In this document: piece after piece, positions 45,030 through 57,387 of the stretch
Layout of the letters: every line of letters begins with the position of its first letter
Position numbering within the stretch: position 1 is the stretch's first letter
DNA from: Morella rubra
Taxonomy: Eukaryota; Streptophyta; Magnoliopsida; Fagales; Myricaceae
NCBI GenBank assembly: GCA_003952965.2
Contig: CM025850.1
Coordinates: 32,599,734-32,663,733, forward strand
Reading direction: 5' to 3'
DNA: 64,000 bases
Made by a program: the position numbers and the translations under genes
The notes under the pieces: model-generated
Seen by the model: the letters and a program-made list of their open reading frames with translations, nothing else
Databases searched by the model: none
What the model was told of the DNA's origin: nothing

Positions 45030-45640
45030 ATAACATGTTGAATGATGTAGGCTATTAGAATTGATGGACTATAATATAATCAGCTCAGACCAGACCGATA
45101 GATATAAGCCCATGAGGCCCAGCAAAATAACCTATTTATGATTGGGAGTCCTCTATTAGCTCGGACTCCGTGTTATCCCCATATCCTAAAAGATTAACTC
45201 TTGCCTAATAAGAGCAATGAGCTCTAGACTTACAATAGGACTAAAAGTCCTAACGCGCGAGTAGTTGATCCCTAATAGGACAACGACTCTTTTCACATAT
45301 AAAAGTAAGGTACACCCCCAACATATTTTCATGCTTAATTTAGTCTTCAATTAGTTATCAAATTACTTATTTCTCAATTTCTGACTTAGGCATCATAGAC
45401 ACATCTCTCAGTAATTCTCTATAGGATTCGAGCTCTTTTGATACCTAGAGATTTTGGCATCATCAAGAATAATTTCATATTATTTATTTAGAGCTAATAT
45501 TACTGTAATTTGAAATATTAGAGAATATATTGTTAACATGTTGAATGATATGAGTTCTTAAGATAATTTCTTATTATTTGTTTTGAGCTGATATTATTAT
45601 TTGAATTAAAGAATATTGTAATTTTATTTAGTTAAAACTT
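45030..45640 (+). repeat. LTR-like or duplicated AT-rich segment
   Basis: 'aacatgttgaatgat' occurs at about 45033 and about 45535. Between them are a TATA-like 'catataaaagtaagg' near 45296 and an LTR-like layout. After 45470 a segment is imperfectly duplicated (aataatttcatattattta..., ataatttcttattatttg). It could be a solo LTR. No primer site is confirmed. Confidence 0.3.
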
Positions 45641-48340
45641 AGGACTCTTTTAGATGTATTTTAGTTTATCTTAAACTCTCTTTTCTAAGCCAATAAGGCA
45701 CACTACGTGAATAAAAGATAATAATAATTTGAATATTTCCACGAGCATATGTTTGTTGAGGAAGCTATAGTACTTTTTCTCGAACCTAAACTACTCTCAA
45801 AGTTTTTTTGGTTTTTCTCGTGCTGTTTGCACGTAAACATCCACATAGAAAGATCATGAGTACTTTATAACTTCTTAAAGATCACGCGCTTCGTAACTAA
45901 TTCTGGCGGTTACGCCACTATAGATTATAGGACATGTCCGTCCAATTTTAAAGCTCAAAACAGGACCAAGTCATCGGCAGTTAACTTTTATCAATGCTTA
46001 TCCGAAAGAGACAATTATTACCAGCTATTGTAATTAACAGGATACATTTTATGTTTCTTTTTAGACAAAAAGGAGAGCCTACAGCCAGCATAGCAACTCA
46101 TTTTCGCGAGCAATTGTAGAATGTTAGGTACACATGTAATTTCAATTCAATTTATATCTTGACTTGAATTCTTAATCTTAAAATTAGAAAATTAGTGAGT
46201 GATATTAACTAGACTACAGCCTTATATTTTATCAAGTTTTAGCAAGAAATCTATTGAAGGGGTAATAATTAATTTATAATCTAATAAATCAAAATATTAG
46301 ATCTGTTACGTCTTCAGTAGTTAAGATCCTGTAGGAAGATTTTTAGTCTCTCTGACGCAATAAGCCTCGCCTCCTGAAGGTATGTATATTGTATAGACCA
46401 GCATCAAGACTCGGTAGTGACAATAAGTGCATCATCCGTTTGACAAGTTTCTAATTAATTAAATTATAAATTAGTCACAATTATGCATGGCTGGTACAAC
46501 TTTGACTACGTGATCAGGAAGGTAAGAAGGAACTATCCTAAGTATTTCTATTTTTTTTTAAAAAAAATAATTTATTTTTGCATCCTCTTGACTGTCACTA
46601 ATTTTATAGCATCCTAAACTATTAAACTAAACACATTATACTTCAAATTATTAATAGATTTATACTTTACATCTCACATTAAATTTGATCGATAAGATTA
46701 TCTTACTTATATAACTGTTTTATTAAATTTTATAGTGCAATCTGTGTAAATATATTGATACTTTAGGGGAATATGTTGAATTTGTAAGTTTTAAGTCAAA
46801 TAACTAATAAGTGGTAATTAGGGAATGTAAAGTGTAATATTTTTTTCTTAATTCATCGGGTCCCTGACTGTTTCTAACATACCTACGTCACTGTTATATA
46901 AGTGGATCCAATTATATAGGGAGACGTAGAAAAAGTAGTTGGTTCAAATCTCGAAAGATCTTATCCTTAATTTTATCCAACATTTTAACGCGTAGGACTG
47001 AGGCATTAATCAAATGTTTCTTCCATGGGTTGCGCATGTGATCAGCAAGCGGAAGTCTCGGACAAGTAATACGTACCAAATCAGAAAAAATAGAAAAACC
47101 ACTTGCAAAATATGTGGTGGTCACAACGCAGCCGACAACTAAAACCACTTCTGACATGATTTTCTTTTTTATTCTCCCGAAGAGAATAAAATGCAAAAAT
47201 GTTTTTTTTTAAAAGGATTTCTCCAACTTCCGGTGACTATCTAAGGCATTTTCTATGCGTGAAAGATTACGACAGAAAGTCCCGTGAACATGTGCGAGTG
47301 TGCGACAATTATAATTGAATTCTCTTCAATTATTGGGAGTTCTTACGTACATTAATTGCGCGCTAAATCCACAGCAGAATATGGGCTGGGGGCAACAGTG
47401 TGTAAGAAGTTTATGGGCTGCCTCCGATCGGTTCATCTGGCCCAAACATTCAAAGTATTGGCCCAAACTGTGGCAGGAAACTCAAAAGCTTAAAAACCAG
47501 CGTGAAGTTGGCAGGCCCGAATCGAACTCAGCGTATATATGTATTTTCTTTTTCGGGCGAAAAAAAGTTTCTTTCCAAAGATCTTCATCTTAATCTCTTT
47601 CCCATGCAAAGGCATAAGTTCGCATGATATTTGAAATCTCACTTGGACTGAGAGAAGAGAAAGAAATAAGAATAATAAAGTCTATCTGTTGAGACCTTAT
47701 TAAATTAAACTCGATTTTGTAATGATATAAAAAATTTTAAGAGTAACTTTAACTAGTCCCTTTAAAGTTAAAACAGAGATGTGATTAGTATAATCTTTGA
47801 ATCACTATAGTTATTAGCTCTAATATTAACTAGTTTTAAACAGTAAAAATCTACTCCTGTGAGACAGTTAATAGTAACTTCCTATTATATTGTGCTAGCT
47901 GAAACTAATTTGGTCATTTTCTACATCTAGTCATCATGAGTTAACTCTTTCCAAAGAGAAAATTCTTTAACTAAACCAGTAATTGACTTTTGTCAAAAAG
48001 ACATACCATTAGATAAACCATTAACCCCATCGTTGAAAATGAACCCCCTGATCTTAATGTTTACTAAGAGCACTTATGCAAAAGCCAAAATGCTCGATAT
48101 ATATATATGTTTTAAACTATTTCTTATGTGCACTTGTACGTATAAGAATAACCAATTAGTCAACTTAGAATGAATGGTTACAACTTTATCAGATAAGAAT
48201 GTCTGCGTTTCAGCTTTTGAATGGCGGAGGATGAACTTCGATCAATATTATGCAGAGGTCAATGTTGAAGCCTATGCAGTCCAGTGCTCTCGCGTCCGCG
48301 TCTGCGCCCGCACCAATTCTATTATTTTGGCCCCTATTTT
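45641..48340. other. AT-rich intergenic DNA, nothing recognised
   Basis: No domain-bearing ORF. 46590-46850 has MITE-like phrases (actttacatctcacatt, ggaatgtaaagtgtaat) but clear ends are not visible. The readings at 46912-47196 and 47315-47593 show no family I recognise. Confidence 0.4.
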
Positions 48341-49005
48341 TGTTACGCCTAGGTAGGATCTTTTATGTCTTTTTATTCTTTCATAACTTATTCTTTCACG
48401 TGTATATATTTAGCCTTCTGTACAGTCTCTCAGTGGTGAACATACAGAATACACAACATTTCTCCAATTTCTCTCTGCGGGTTCTTCTTCTCCCTTAGAC
48501 TCTCTGAAACTCTACATGGTATCATAGCAATGGTAAAACCCCTTCTTCAAACCCTTTCGAAATTTTTTCCAACCTAACCAATCCCTACCGATTGGAAACC
48601 TCCGATAACCCTGGTACCGTTTTGGTTACTGATTTTCTCACCACTGAAAACTATGCTACATGGTCCCGTTCTATGCTACGAGCTCTTCAAGCTAAAAATA
48701 AGCTTGGATTTGTCAATTGAACTATCCCCAAACCAACTGCAACTGAAATGGTTCTGGTCGATGCTTGGGAGAGGTGCAACGACATGGTCGTTTCATGGAT
48801 TCAGAACTCCATCAGCTTGCCATTACGATCTAGCGTTGCATTCATAAATGATGCTCGTGAGATCTGGACAGAATTGAAGGATCGTTTTACCTAGCAAAAT
48901 GGTCTCCGTATTTTTGAACTGAAGAAATCGCTATCCAATCTTTCTCAGGAAGAAGATTCGGTCAGCGTCTACTATGGTAAACTCAAAACCTTATGGGATG
49001 AACTC

Positions 49006-50418
49006 TTGATTTATGAACCCATTCCCGAATGTAGCTGTGGCCAGTTGAAGACTCTTGTTGATCGGTATCAAAGAGACTCTGTTATTCAGTTTCTCATGGG
49101 TTTATATGACTCCTTTAATAATGTTAGAGACCAGATTATGTTCATTGATCCTTTACCACCCGTTAATAAAGTTTTCTCATGTATTCAACAACAGGAACAC
49201 AAAAGGCAAGTGGCTTCCAACTCTCCTAATCTTGATTCAATTGCTTTAGCAGCTCGTCGAACCTTTGGTAATTTTAATTCTTGTCCTGTCTCTGGACAAG
49301 TTAAGAGGAAGAGGCCCTTTTGTACACATTGCAAGATTAAAGGGCATCATTTTGACCAATGTTTTAAGGCTGGTAATGCTGACATTCCTACTTGTATTCA
49401 CTGTAATCTCAAAGGACATACTGCAGATCGATGTTATAAACTACACGGCTATCCTCCAGGCCATAAGTTTTTTGGTTAAGCCCGTAGTAATGTTGCTCTT
49501 ACTGCCTCTGCTTTGCTACAATCTGATCAAGATCTTGCTGATGCTAATGGGAACCTGATTTCACTCATCAAAGGGCAATACAATGAGCTTTTAACATTGC
49601 TCAGATCAAAGGAATTCTCCTCTACTTCACCATTTGCTAACCAGACTCATACTTTTCTCACACCATCATCCCATAATCCGCCTGCTTGTTCTATGTTTGG
49701 TATAACAATAATGCCCACTGCTACTTGTCTTTCAGCTACACGCTCACACATTTCCCCTTTATCGGTTATACCATGGATTATTGATACCGGTGCTACTGAC
49801 CACATGATCTGTAGCACCTCATTCTTTACTTCCATTACAGCTTCAGTCAACTATGCAGTTAAGCTTCCCACGGGTGAAACTACACTTGTTACTTACATTA
49901 GAGTTGTAAAAAATTTTGATGCCTTAATTTTGAACAATGTTCTTTGTGTTCCACATTTTAATTTTAACCTTATTTCAGCAAAACGAATTTCTGACCAACT
50001 ACACTGTTGTCTCCTCTTTTTCTTTGATTTTTGTCTTATTCAGGCCCTTTTAACGTGGACAACAATTAGGAAGGGTAACGTGCAGAACGGCCTTTATCAT
50101 TTGCTCACCACACCTGTCTCGCCTACCAACCTCATTACTTGCCTGACTCGATTTCTGCCTCACTTGTCTCTTAATTTACCTCTATCGGCTGCTGTTATTC
50201 CCGATGCCACTGATTCTCACATTTGGCATTATAGAATAGGGCACATTTCAGATATTCAGCATCATTTTATTTCTGATCCAGTTGTAACTGATACTCTTAA
50301 ATCAAAGAAACACAAACCTTGTTTTACATGTCCTCTTGCTCAGCAACATAGACTCCCTTTTCCACAAAGTATTCACCGCACCACTGCTCTTTTTGAGATC
50401 ATTCACTGTGATCTCTAG
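49006..50418 (+). pseudogene. Copia gag-protease-pre-integrase region (left copy)
   Basis: Two open pieces, 49006-49479 and 49513-50418, are interrupted by a stop. The first has gag residues (QFLMGLYDSFNNVRDQIM) and two CCHC knuckles (CTHCKIKGHHFDQC and CIHCNLKGHTADRC, then YKLHGYPPGHKF). The second has the protease site PWIIDTGATDHMICS and the pre-integrase HIWHYRIGHISDIQHH with the CFTCPLAQQHRLPFP segment. It ends at TAG 50416-50418. Confidence 0.9.
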
Positions 50419-51060
50419 GGGCCATGTTCCAAGACTGCTCATGATGTTCCCGCTATTTTCTCACTATTGTTGGCGATCTATCCCGAGCCATTTGGGTGTA
50501 TATACTAAAAAGGAAATCTGATGCGCAACAATGCATTCAATCTTTTTCTGCTTTAGTTGAGACCCAATTCAATTCCAAAATAAAAATCCTCCGTAGTGAC
50601 AATGGTCTTGAATTTCATTTACTTGATTTTTACTCCACTAAAGGCATTATACACCAAACCAGCTATGTCAAAACCCCTCAACAAAACAATCTAGTAGAGC
50701 GCAAGCACCAAAATCTCCTTTAAGTTGCCCGTGCCTTAAAAATCCACTCTGCCATGCCTCTCCAATTTTGGTCAGAATGTATTTTAACTGCCGCTTACTT
50801 GATTAATCGAATGCCTACACCTGTTCTCCACAACAAAACTCCTTACGAGATCCTTTTTCACACTCCTCCTTAATATTCTCACCTACGGGTATTTGGTTGT
50901 TTAGCCTTTGCTTACACATTATCTTGGGATAGGAAAAAGTTTGACCCCTATAGCAGACAATGTGTCTTTCTTGGTTATCCATATGGGGTGAAGGGCTATA
51001 AACTTTTGGATATTCACACCAATTCCATCTTTTACAGCCGAGATGTACTTTTCTATGAGG
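50419..51060 (+). pseudogene. Copia integrase fragment (left copy only)
   Basis: Frame-broken integrase core: 50496-50723 with [18 protein letters not shown], then GIIHQTSYVKTPQQNNLVER. Later pieces read [20 protein letters not shown] and [14 protein letters not shown]. The corresponding sequence is absent from the right arm except as degraded traces. Confidence 0.85.
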
Positions 51061-51318
51061 ACCATTTCCATTTCAAATCTTCGTCAACCTTCCACTACAC
51101 CCTCTCCTCTTGTCTTTACCAATCCTTTACCTGATACAATCTCCTTTCCTTCATTAGACACTACTTCCATGCCTTCTCCTATTTCTCCCGATCATCCAAC
51201 TGCCCAACCTTCATCACCTATAACTTCTCTTCCTGTTTCCCCATCACCTTCTGACCATTTATCTCCTACAGCTTCACAACCTACTACTTTAACTTCGAGT
51301 CCAATGATTCAAGCTTGA

Positions 51319-54300
51319 TCGTTGTCTCTTCTCCTCGACTTATCGCTCGCACTCTATGCTGAGATTCGTTATCGCTGCGGGTGAGCCATCCCGTATGATG
51401 TAATCAGACAAATCTCCACTTTTCCGTAGTCTAAAAAATCTTTTGTGTAATATACCTAGCAACTGAGGAGACCTTAGTCTCATTGTTCTAGCCTGGGTTG
51501 AGTTACATGTCTGCCTAAGCAGGAAACATGGAAGAAGTCTCTGAGTGGACTAATACGTTCGTAATCAGGTGCTCAAGACCGGGTCCACGAGATCTAACAT
51601 GCTAGGAGCCTTCTGCGGATATAGTCTGTGACGAATACGGGTACTGTTCTATAAGGCCATTAGCAAGGTAAAACAGCGTGACAAACGTCTCCATTAAGTA
51701 CGGTGAAAGAGCCCTGCGTCTTTCATCGAGCAGGAGATTATCAGCCTGCGCAGGGACTGATCTCTGAAGTTGATTTGTGCTATAATTAATTATCAGCGCG
51801 TACGGAAGCAATTAGAGTAGTCTGACCATATGACGCTAGTAAGAGGTTTAAGGTTGTTTAACCGATACTCGGGCTAATATCGAGACACAGGCGCAATGCT
51901 ATTGTGAACAGCGTACGTGTCGTACGATTTGTGTACTCAGGATCACTAGTTCTCAAGTGATATTGTTGAAATCGGATGGGAATGAACATCTGCTGTAAAC
52001 TGTTCTCAATCATACGCTGATTCTGTAGGAGGTATGGTGTTCGAACGTAGGGTATTCAGTCTAACTCTGGCGCACGAAGGTCTAACTACGTGTTTGCATA
52101 GAAGTTCGTAGGATGTGGCGTGACTCATATGATAAGGTTTCACGGAGCGGCCTTAAATGTCGAGCCGATGCTCTGTCGCGGATGACAGAAGCTCCGTTCG
52201 CCCTGTGAAGCCAGGAGGCTTGAGCATAAAGTGATTTCTCAACGGGTTACATGTGGCGTTAATAAGTAGTAGACCAACACCTGCATGCATACGCGTCTTG
52301 TGGGCAGCTCCGCAAGGCGATACTTATAAGCTGATAATATTAGCAGTCAGAAGCCCCATCTATTGTGTCCCGGACTTAATTCATACAATGGTGTTCTCGC
52401 CTACTATATGCAACACCTGCGCCCCGCAAAAAAAAAAAAAAAAGTGCATCAAAATATCTGAAGAAAGAATCCCCACACAAACTCTCATGATGGAGAATGA
52501 AACAAAAAGAGGGTCAATACATTGTTTTCATCAGTAAGCTATTGAAAGCCTAAGCAAAGGAAAACCATTGGAGCATACCAAAATCAGATCCTGGAGGTAG
52601 GCAATAGTCTGCTCGGCATGCTATCCAAATGGTCCTGACAGGGAACGCGAATCACAGAAGCGTACCAAGACGGGGGCATAGATACTCGCTGGGTGAAAGT
52701 TTCCAGAAGGGGTTTACAACACCTGCGATGAGGGTCGCTTGATTGGACAATCTCACGGGATATGCCGAGAAACATAACGTGGAGGGTCAATACACGGCCA
52801 CGGGCTCAAGGGGAGAGGACGCAAGGAAAAGCAGAGCGAGGTATGGCCTGGAAAAGGAGGAAACCTGAGGTAAAATGCCACCGCTGCACGGATGACAACA
52901 TGTGGGCACATACCAGCAACAGATTGCCCTGAGGCCGGGAGCAGCCCATTACTGCGAGGAACGGAAGCCCATATTACAGGAAGTTATTATAACAAAACGT
53001 CGAGTCGCGGCTGAGACGATAGCTTGAACTTTGGATGACAGTGGGGTCAGTGCTGGATTGTATCTTAAGGTCTGCAATTGTAGCAGCGTTAAGAGGAAGA
53101 GCAATATCGCAGCAACGCGGCGAAATGTAGAAGTCTATTCTTGAGGGGACAGATGGGTGCCATGAGTTGTCTCTCAGTGGGCGCGTCCATCGGGTCACCA
53201 CGAGTTATGCCACGCGCTATTGATGACAGGAGGGGTACGATAGAGAAAAAAGGCGGACAGAAGGGCATAGTTCCATGAAGTTTACCTTGTGGCTTCAAGT
53301 TAAGGTATGTGAGGTATACAGGGATGGTGAAGAAAACTAGAATAGTATAAGCATGATCATTTTAAGGGCGCAGCTGCAGATAGCAGCAGACGCGGGAGGA
53401 TAAGTCGATTGTATGAGGTGTTAAGAAGGTCATCCAGATGATGCACGCTGGGCAGCATTGCATTGAGCTGCAAATGTGTCTACGCTGCAGCAAGTCAATG
53501 TTGTTTTCCTGGAATGAAGGAACGATAATCAGAACAGCTCTCTAGAATGAGGCATGAGAATCCATATAAATGCCTAGTCCTTGGTTTTAAATCGGATGCT
53601 AATCACTTCTCCGGCCGTTTTGTATGTGGTTCCTACAACGCAATGGATTTGCATACTCACCGTGTAGGTTTTTTCTGTAGTTTTTGATCATGTTCTGGAA
53701 AATTGTGTCCCTTTCAATCAGGCGTCTTATACTGGTCGCTAGCGAACGATGTACATTTAAGCGCAAGAGAAAAATCCCAGTTAAAACATCACTCATCTAT
53801 ATATGCGAGAAGTAGAACTCTTTTCTCATAAGCATGCCCCACCGATAGCTCATATAGGGGACAGGTATAGCACAGGTATCCAAGAAGGAAGCAAAAAGAG
53901 AAATAAACAGTTAAAGGAAAGGCAACAGCAACTGTAGTAAGGAATTGAAGTAGCAAAGAGGATGTAAATAAATATCTAAAAAGCCGTATGGAAAAGATCT
54001 AATACAGTTACAGATTAATGGGATAACAGTAAAAAATTTAAAGAAACACAGGCTTTTAACCAGACAAAATATGCAAAAGAACGCAGAAGAACAACGAAGA
54101 AAGAGAATAAATTTGCAAAGATATCTAAAAGGACGACTAGATTGGTACATGTATATAAATATCGCTTAGAACAATAAGAACTATGAAACAGAACTGCAAA
54201 CAGAAATGGACCAAGACAGAGGAAAAGGAACATTAACAGGAATTTATGGTGTTCGTAAAAGAGAGAAGAACGCGCTCGGTGAGTATTAGATCTTAATGGT

Positions 54301-57300
54301 TGGGAGAAGGGATCAATCATTGTATTAGTAAATACAGATAGATTATCAGAGTATAGTGGAATGTTTATAAACAATGTAGTCATAAGTAGCAAGGAAAGAG
54401 CTTATAAGACGATCTAGTGGTTCAAAAGAACAGGGTGCTATAGGCGTTTGCCGTGAGGCTTGATGGTCGTTGCGGTGGAGCGAGATGCCAACATGTACTA
54501 GTTTAGTTGCACGATTAATGTTGAGTAGTCTAGTGCCACTCGAGATCATCCTTGAGTTGACGCAGAGGATGTCGGGCGGATGAGTTGGACATCAGGTGGT
54601 AGAACCATGTAGCCTGGAGGGGTTTCGTAGTTGGCGAAATATAGATTAGTTAAATTTCAATGTTTACTCGTCCGTATTATGGTTATGAACTATATAAGAG
54701 AAAAAAACGACGGTATCCAGATAAGTGGCGTATACCTTTATGAGCGGAGTGTGAGAATCTACGAGTAAGGTTACTTATGAAGATGCTCTCGGACTGACCT
54801 CTAGAGATCAGGGTATAGCTTATTGCACTTCTGCTCCGAATGCGAGTAAAAAATTGGATCGAGACGTTACCAAATTGATTATGAGATGACAACAGTTTAG
54901 AGACAGGGTGATTCCCATCGCGATGGGACTGAAGAATTTTTAGTCGGAGCACTGGGTCGACAGTGCAAGCAAGTGGTATGACCGATCATAATAAGCGGAG
55001 AATGAGTCAGACGCGTGCGGCTTTGGCCACGTCCAACGAAGCTAGGTGTATTACGTTATCGGCGAATCGTGAAAAGCGTGAGTGTAGGACGAGAGTGTCG
55101 TGGTCCAGTGTCCGGCGCGTCTCAGGTTGATTGTGATTTTTCTTGGTAGATAGGTAGGGGTCGACTTATGCTAATAGTTTTATGAGCAGAGGACGTAGAT
55201 TATGTACGGGATGTCTTTCGACTGCAGACGTGCGAGGAATCCATGGCGAATCTGAAAGTGGAGTAGCTACTTTGAGACATTGCACATTAGAAAAGTCTAC
55301 GGTGACGTGGTATAAAGCAGCTTACCCAGGAAAGTGGCCCCGATGCTAGATGGGGATGCAGGCAAATACGGATGCGATAGCTACCAAGGTGTGAGGGATT
55401 ATCTGGTACGTCGGTTTTCCGGTTTCAGTGTGCAGTCTAGACTGGTGACATTGACGGATAGCAGCGCTAGTGGATAGGTCTTAGTGTTGCTTTAAGGCGA
55501 GCGGCGGCGAAGGAGTCCGGTTACTTGGTGTACTGACGATGGTAGCGTAATATTAATGTTGTGGTATTGGGGTAGGTATAAAGGTAGTGTGTATTACCTG
55601 AGTGATACGCTCTCTCAGGGAGAGTATTACGGATCCAGTGCGGATGACGAAATAAAAAGAATTCAGAGGGAACAGCTGTTGAGTCTACTCATGGAGAGGG
55701 CGTTGCATACAGGGTGTTTCTGTCATACGACGCGGTAGGGGTAACAGCCTCCCGTCACATTAAGCGGGTACAAACGGAATAGTGGGTTTTGACGTGAGAC
55801 GTGAAAACAGGTTGAGTCATGCGAATTTATGGTGAGTTTCGATATCGGGGTCTGCTTCTATCTAGAAGATTCATAGTACTATGCCAGAAGTCGAACGCTG
55901 GGCGAGCAGAGACGGCTGTGTAGGGATGTCGGCGATAGTTGATGCCAGTGGAGAGAAGTGGGTGCAGCTTGTGGTGATAGAAGTGCGCTCGGTATAGAAG
56001 GATGACGGGAAAGTCGCAGCACGATCAGGCGGTGGGTCACCAGGGATTAGGCGCACCATGACGAGTATATGTACAACGGTTATATGGTTTAAGAATGGGC
56101 ACGTCAAGGGCGTGGGTTGTGTGGTGAGTATGATATCGGAAAAGTGGCAAAAGAAAATAAGGTAAAGACTGGTGGAAGATGGTGTAGGTGATAAGCGTTG
56201 CGAGTCGGGATAGTTATTATGAAATGGAACTATGGTGCGGTGTACTATTTAAGTAGTGAATACGCTTGATCGTTAGTTTTCTTACGGCGTCTGGTGTCTG
56301 TGACTAACCGGATGATGTGGGATGTCATGTCACTATTAAGTAATATGAGGACCATACTCTTCACGATTTAGTGGAGAATAATGAACAGTAAAGGTACAAT
56401 ACACATTGGTATGCCTTGAGGGGGTCCGAAGACATTTAAGTTGAGTTGCGTGATGGACCCGTGTGCGAATTCGAGAGATTAATAGTGTAGTCACAGCACT
56501 TACGAAAGGACTGATATAAGCAGTAAATATCAGAACATATACTACGCATGAGTGGAGTATTCTGACTTTCGGAAGTGGAGAGCGGAGTGTGAATGTAAGT
56601 AGAATAAGCTAGTCGAAATGCAGGATGCTTCAGGTGAAGTGCAGCTTTGCTTTGTTTCTTGTGGTATGCGAAACTCGGGGTGTAGGTCATATTGAGTAGA
56701 CTCCTCCGAAGGTGATCTTCGTACGGGAACCCATTCTTGAATACGTTTATAGACCGAATAGGCCGGGCTGCATATTAAAGCATTGGGCGGATGCTTGCAG
56801 GATGGGTGGAGGGCACTGCATGCCTGGGAATGTGGCGCAATTTTTAGAATACGGCGATTAGGCATCGAAGTAGGATCTAGTCTGGGCTGTAGTCGAAGGC
56901 GGGCCTTAACTGAGAGTCTGTGTTGTGGTAGTGCGGTATGGGAATGTGGTGTTGCAGGGGCGTTCTACTTGACGATAGGGCTGGTTGTGAAGTTATGTAA
57001 AACGATATGCCTCTTACACTTGCGACGGTCTACGCATGGACTGTTTTAATATCAGAAGTCCCTAGAGATGCAATGTTTCATCCAGCAGTCAGTCCATTAG
57101 CTCGCACTAAAAGGAGGCGAAGGGTAGTCTTTTGATATGGGTAGGGGAATTGAAATAACTGGGACTGCATCCTGTTCACTAATCAAGAGAGACAGGCATG
57201 GAAGCCAAGATGTAAGGTGCAATCGATATGTTAGCCGGCGTCAGAGTTAAATGCAACGACCTATGATGCAGAAAAGAGAGCAATCCTAAAATAGTTTCCT

Positions 57301-57360
57301 TTTAGTTATACACCAAGGGCTCGGGATAGTCTGCCAACATATGAGAAATATAGCGGGAAC
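51319..57360. other. Anomalous 6 kb centre of the inverted repeat, probably low-quality sequence
   Basis: The copia coding sequence stops abruptly at about 51318. The next 6 kb has no LTR, gene, repeat or domain I recognise, and the longest ORF is 125 codons. It is rich in CpG and G, and base bias drifts along it: A/G-rich at about 53880-54250, G/T-rich and C-poor at about 54550-57000. Long A/T runs, common everywhere else in the window, are almost absent apart from one A-run near 52430. A short patch at about 52440-52600 looks more plant-like. The last 300 bp contain degraded matches to the left arm. This is not what plant, bacterial, organelle or vector DNA normally looks like. Confidence 0.75.
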
Positions 57361-57387
57361 TTCATGAGCAGTCTTGGAACATGGCCC

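Larger units (their letters stand above)
44090..50450 (+). repeat. Left arm of giant inverted repeat
   Basis: Reverse-complementary to 57360-63730. From 46912 to 50418 paired coordinates always sum to 107806, meaning no net indel over 3.5 kb, and every translated segment I compared there is identical. Between 44090 and about 45300 the arms differ by a few percent with several 1-3 bp indels. The outer boundary is at 'cgtgattctagagag'. See the findings for why this is probably an artefact. Confidence 0.95.
48341..51318 (+). mobile_element. Second Ty1/copia element, 5' part, truncated by anomalous sequence
   Basis: Possible 5' LTR 48341-48516 (tgttacgcc...ctctaca, with 'tatatattt' as TATA) followed by primer site tggtatcatagc at 48517-48528. 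Gag, protease and integrase follow in order, ending in a Ser/Pro/Thr-rich linker (about 51040-51318). Reverse transcriptase, RNase H and the 3' LTR are missing, because at 51319 the sequence switches abruptly to unrelated bases. In-frame stops near 48720, 48892 and 50418 show that it is decayed. A different family from the element at 12065. Confidence 0.88.

Noticed and set aside
53900-56900. Dozens of ORFs of 60-125 codons in the inverted-repeat centre as a novel gene cluster
   Set aside because: None is long for 6 kb of this GC, none has a recognisable domain, they overlap on both strands, and the region looks like erroneous sequence.
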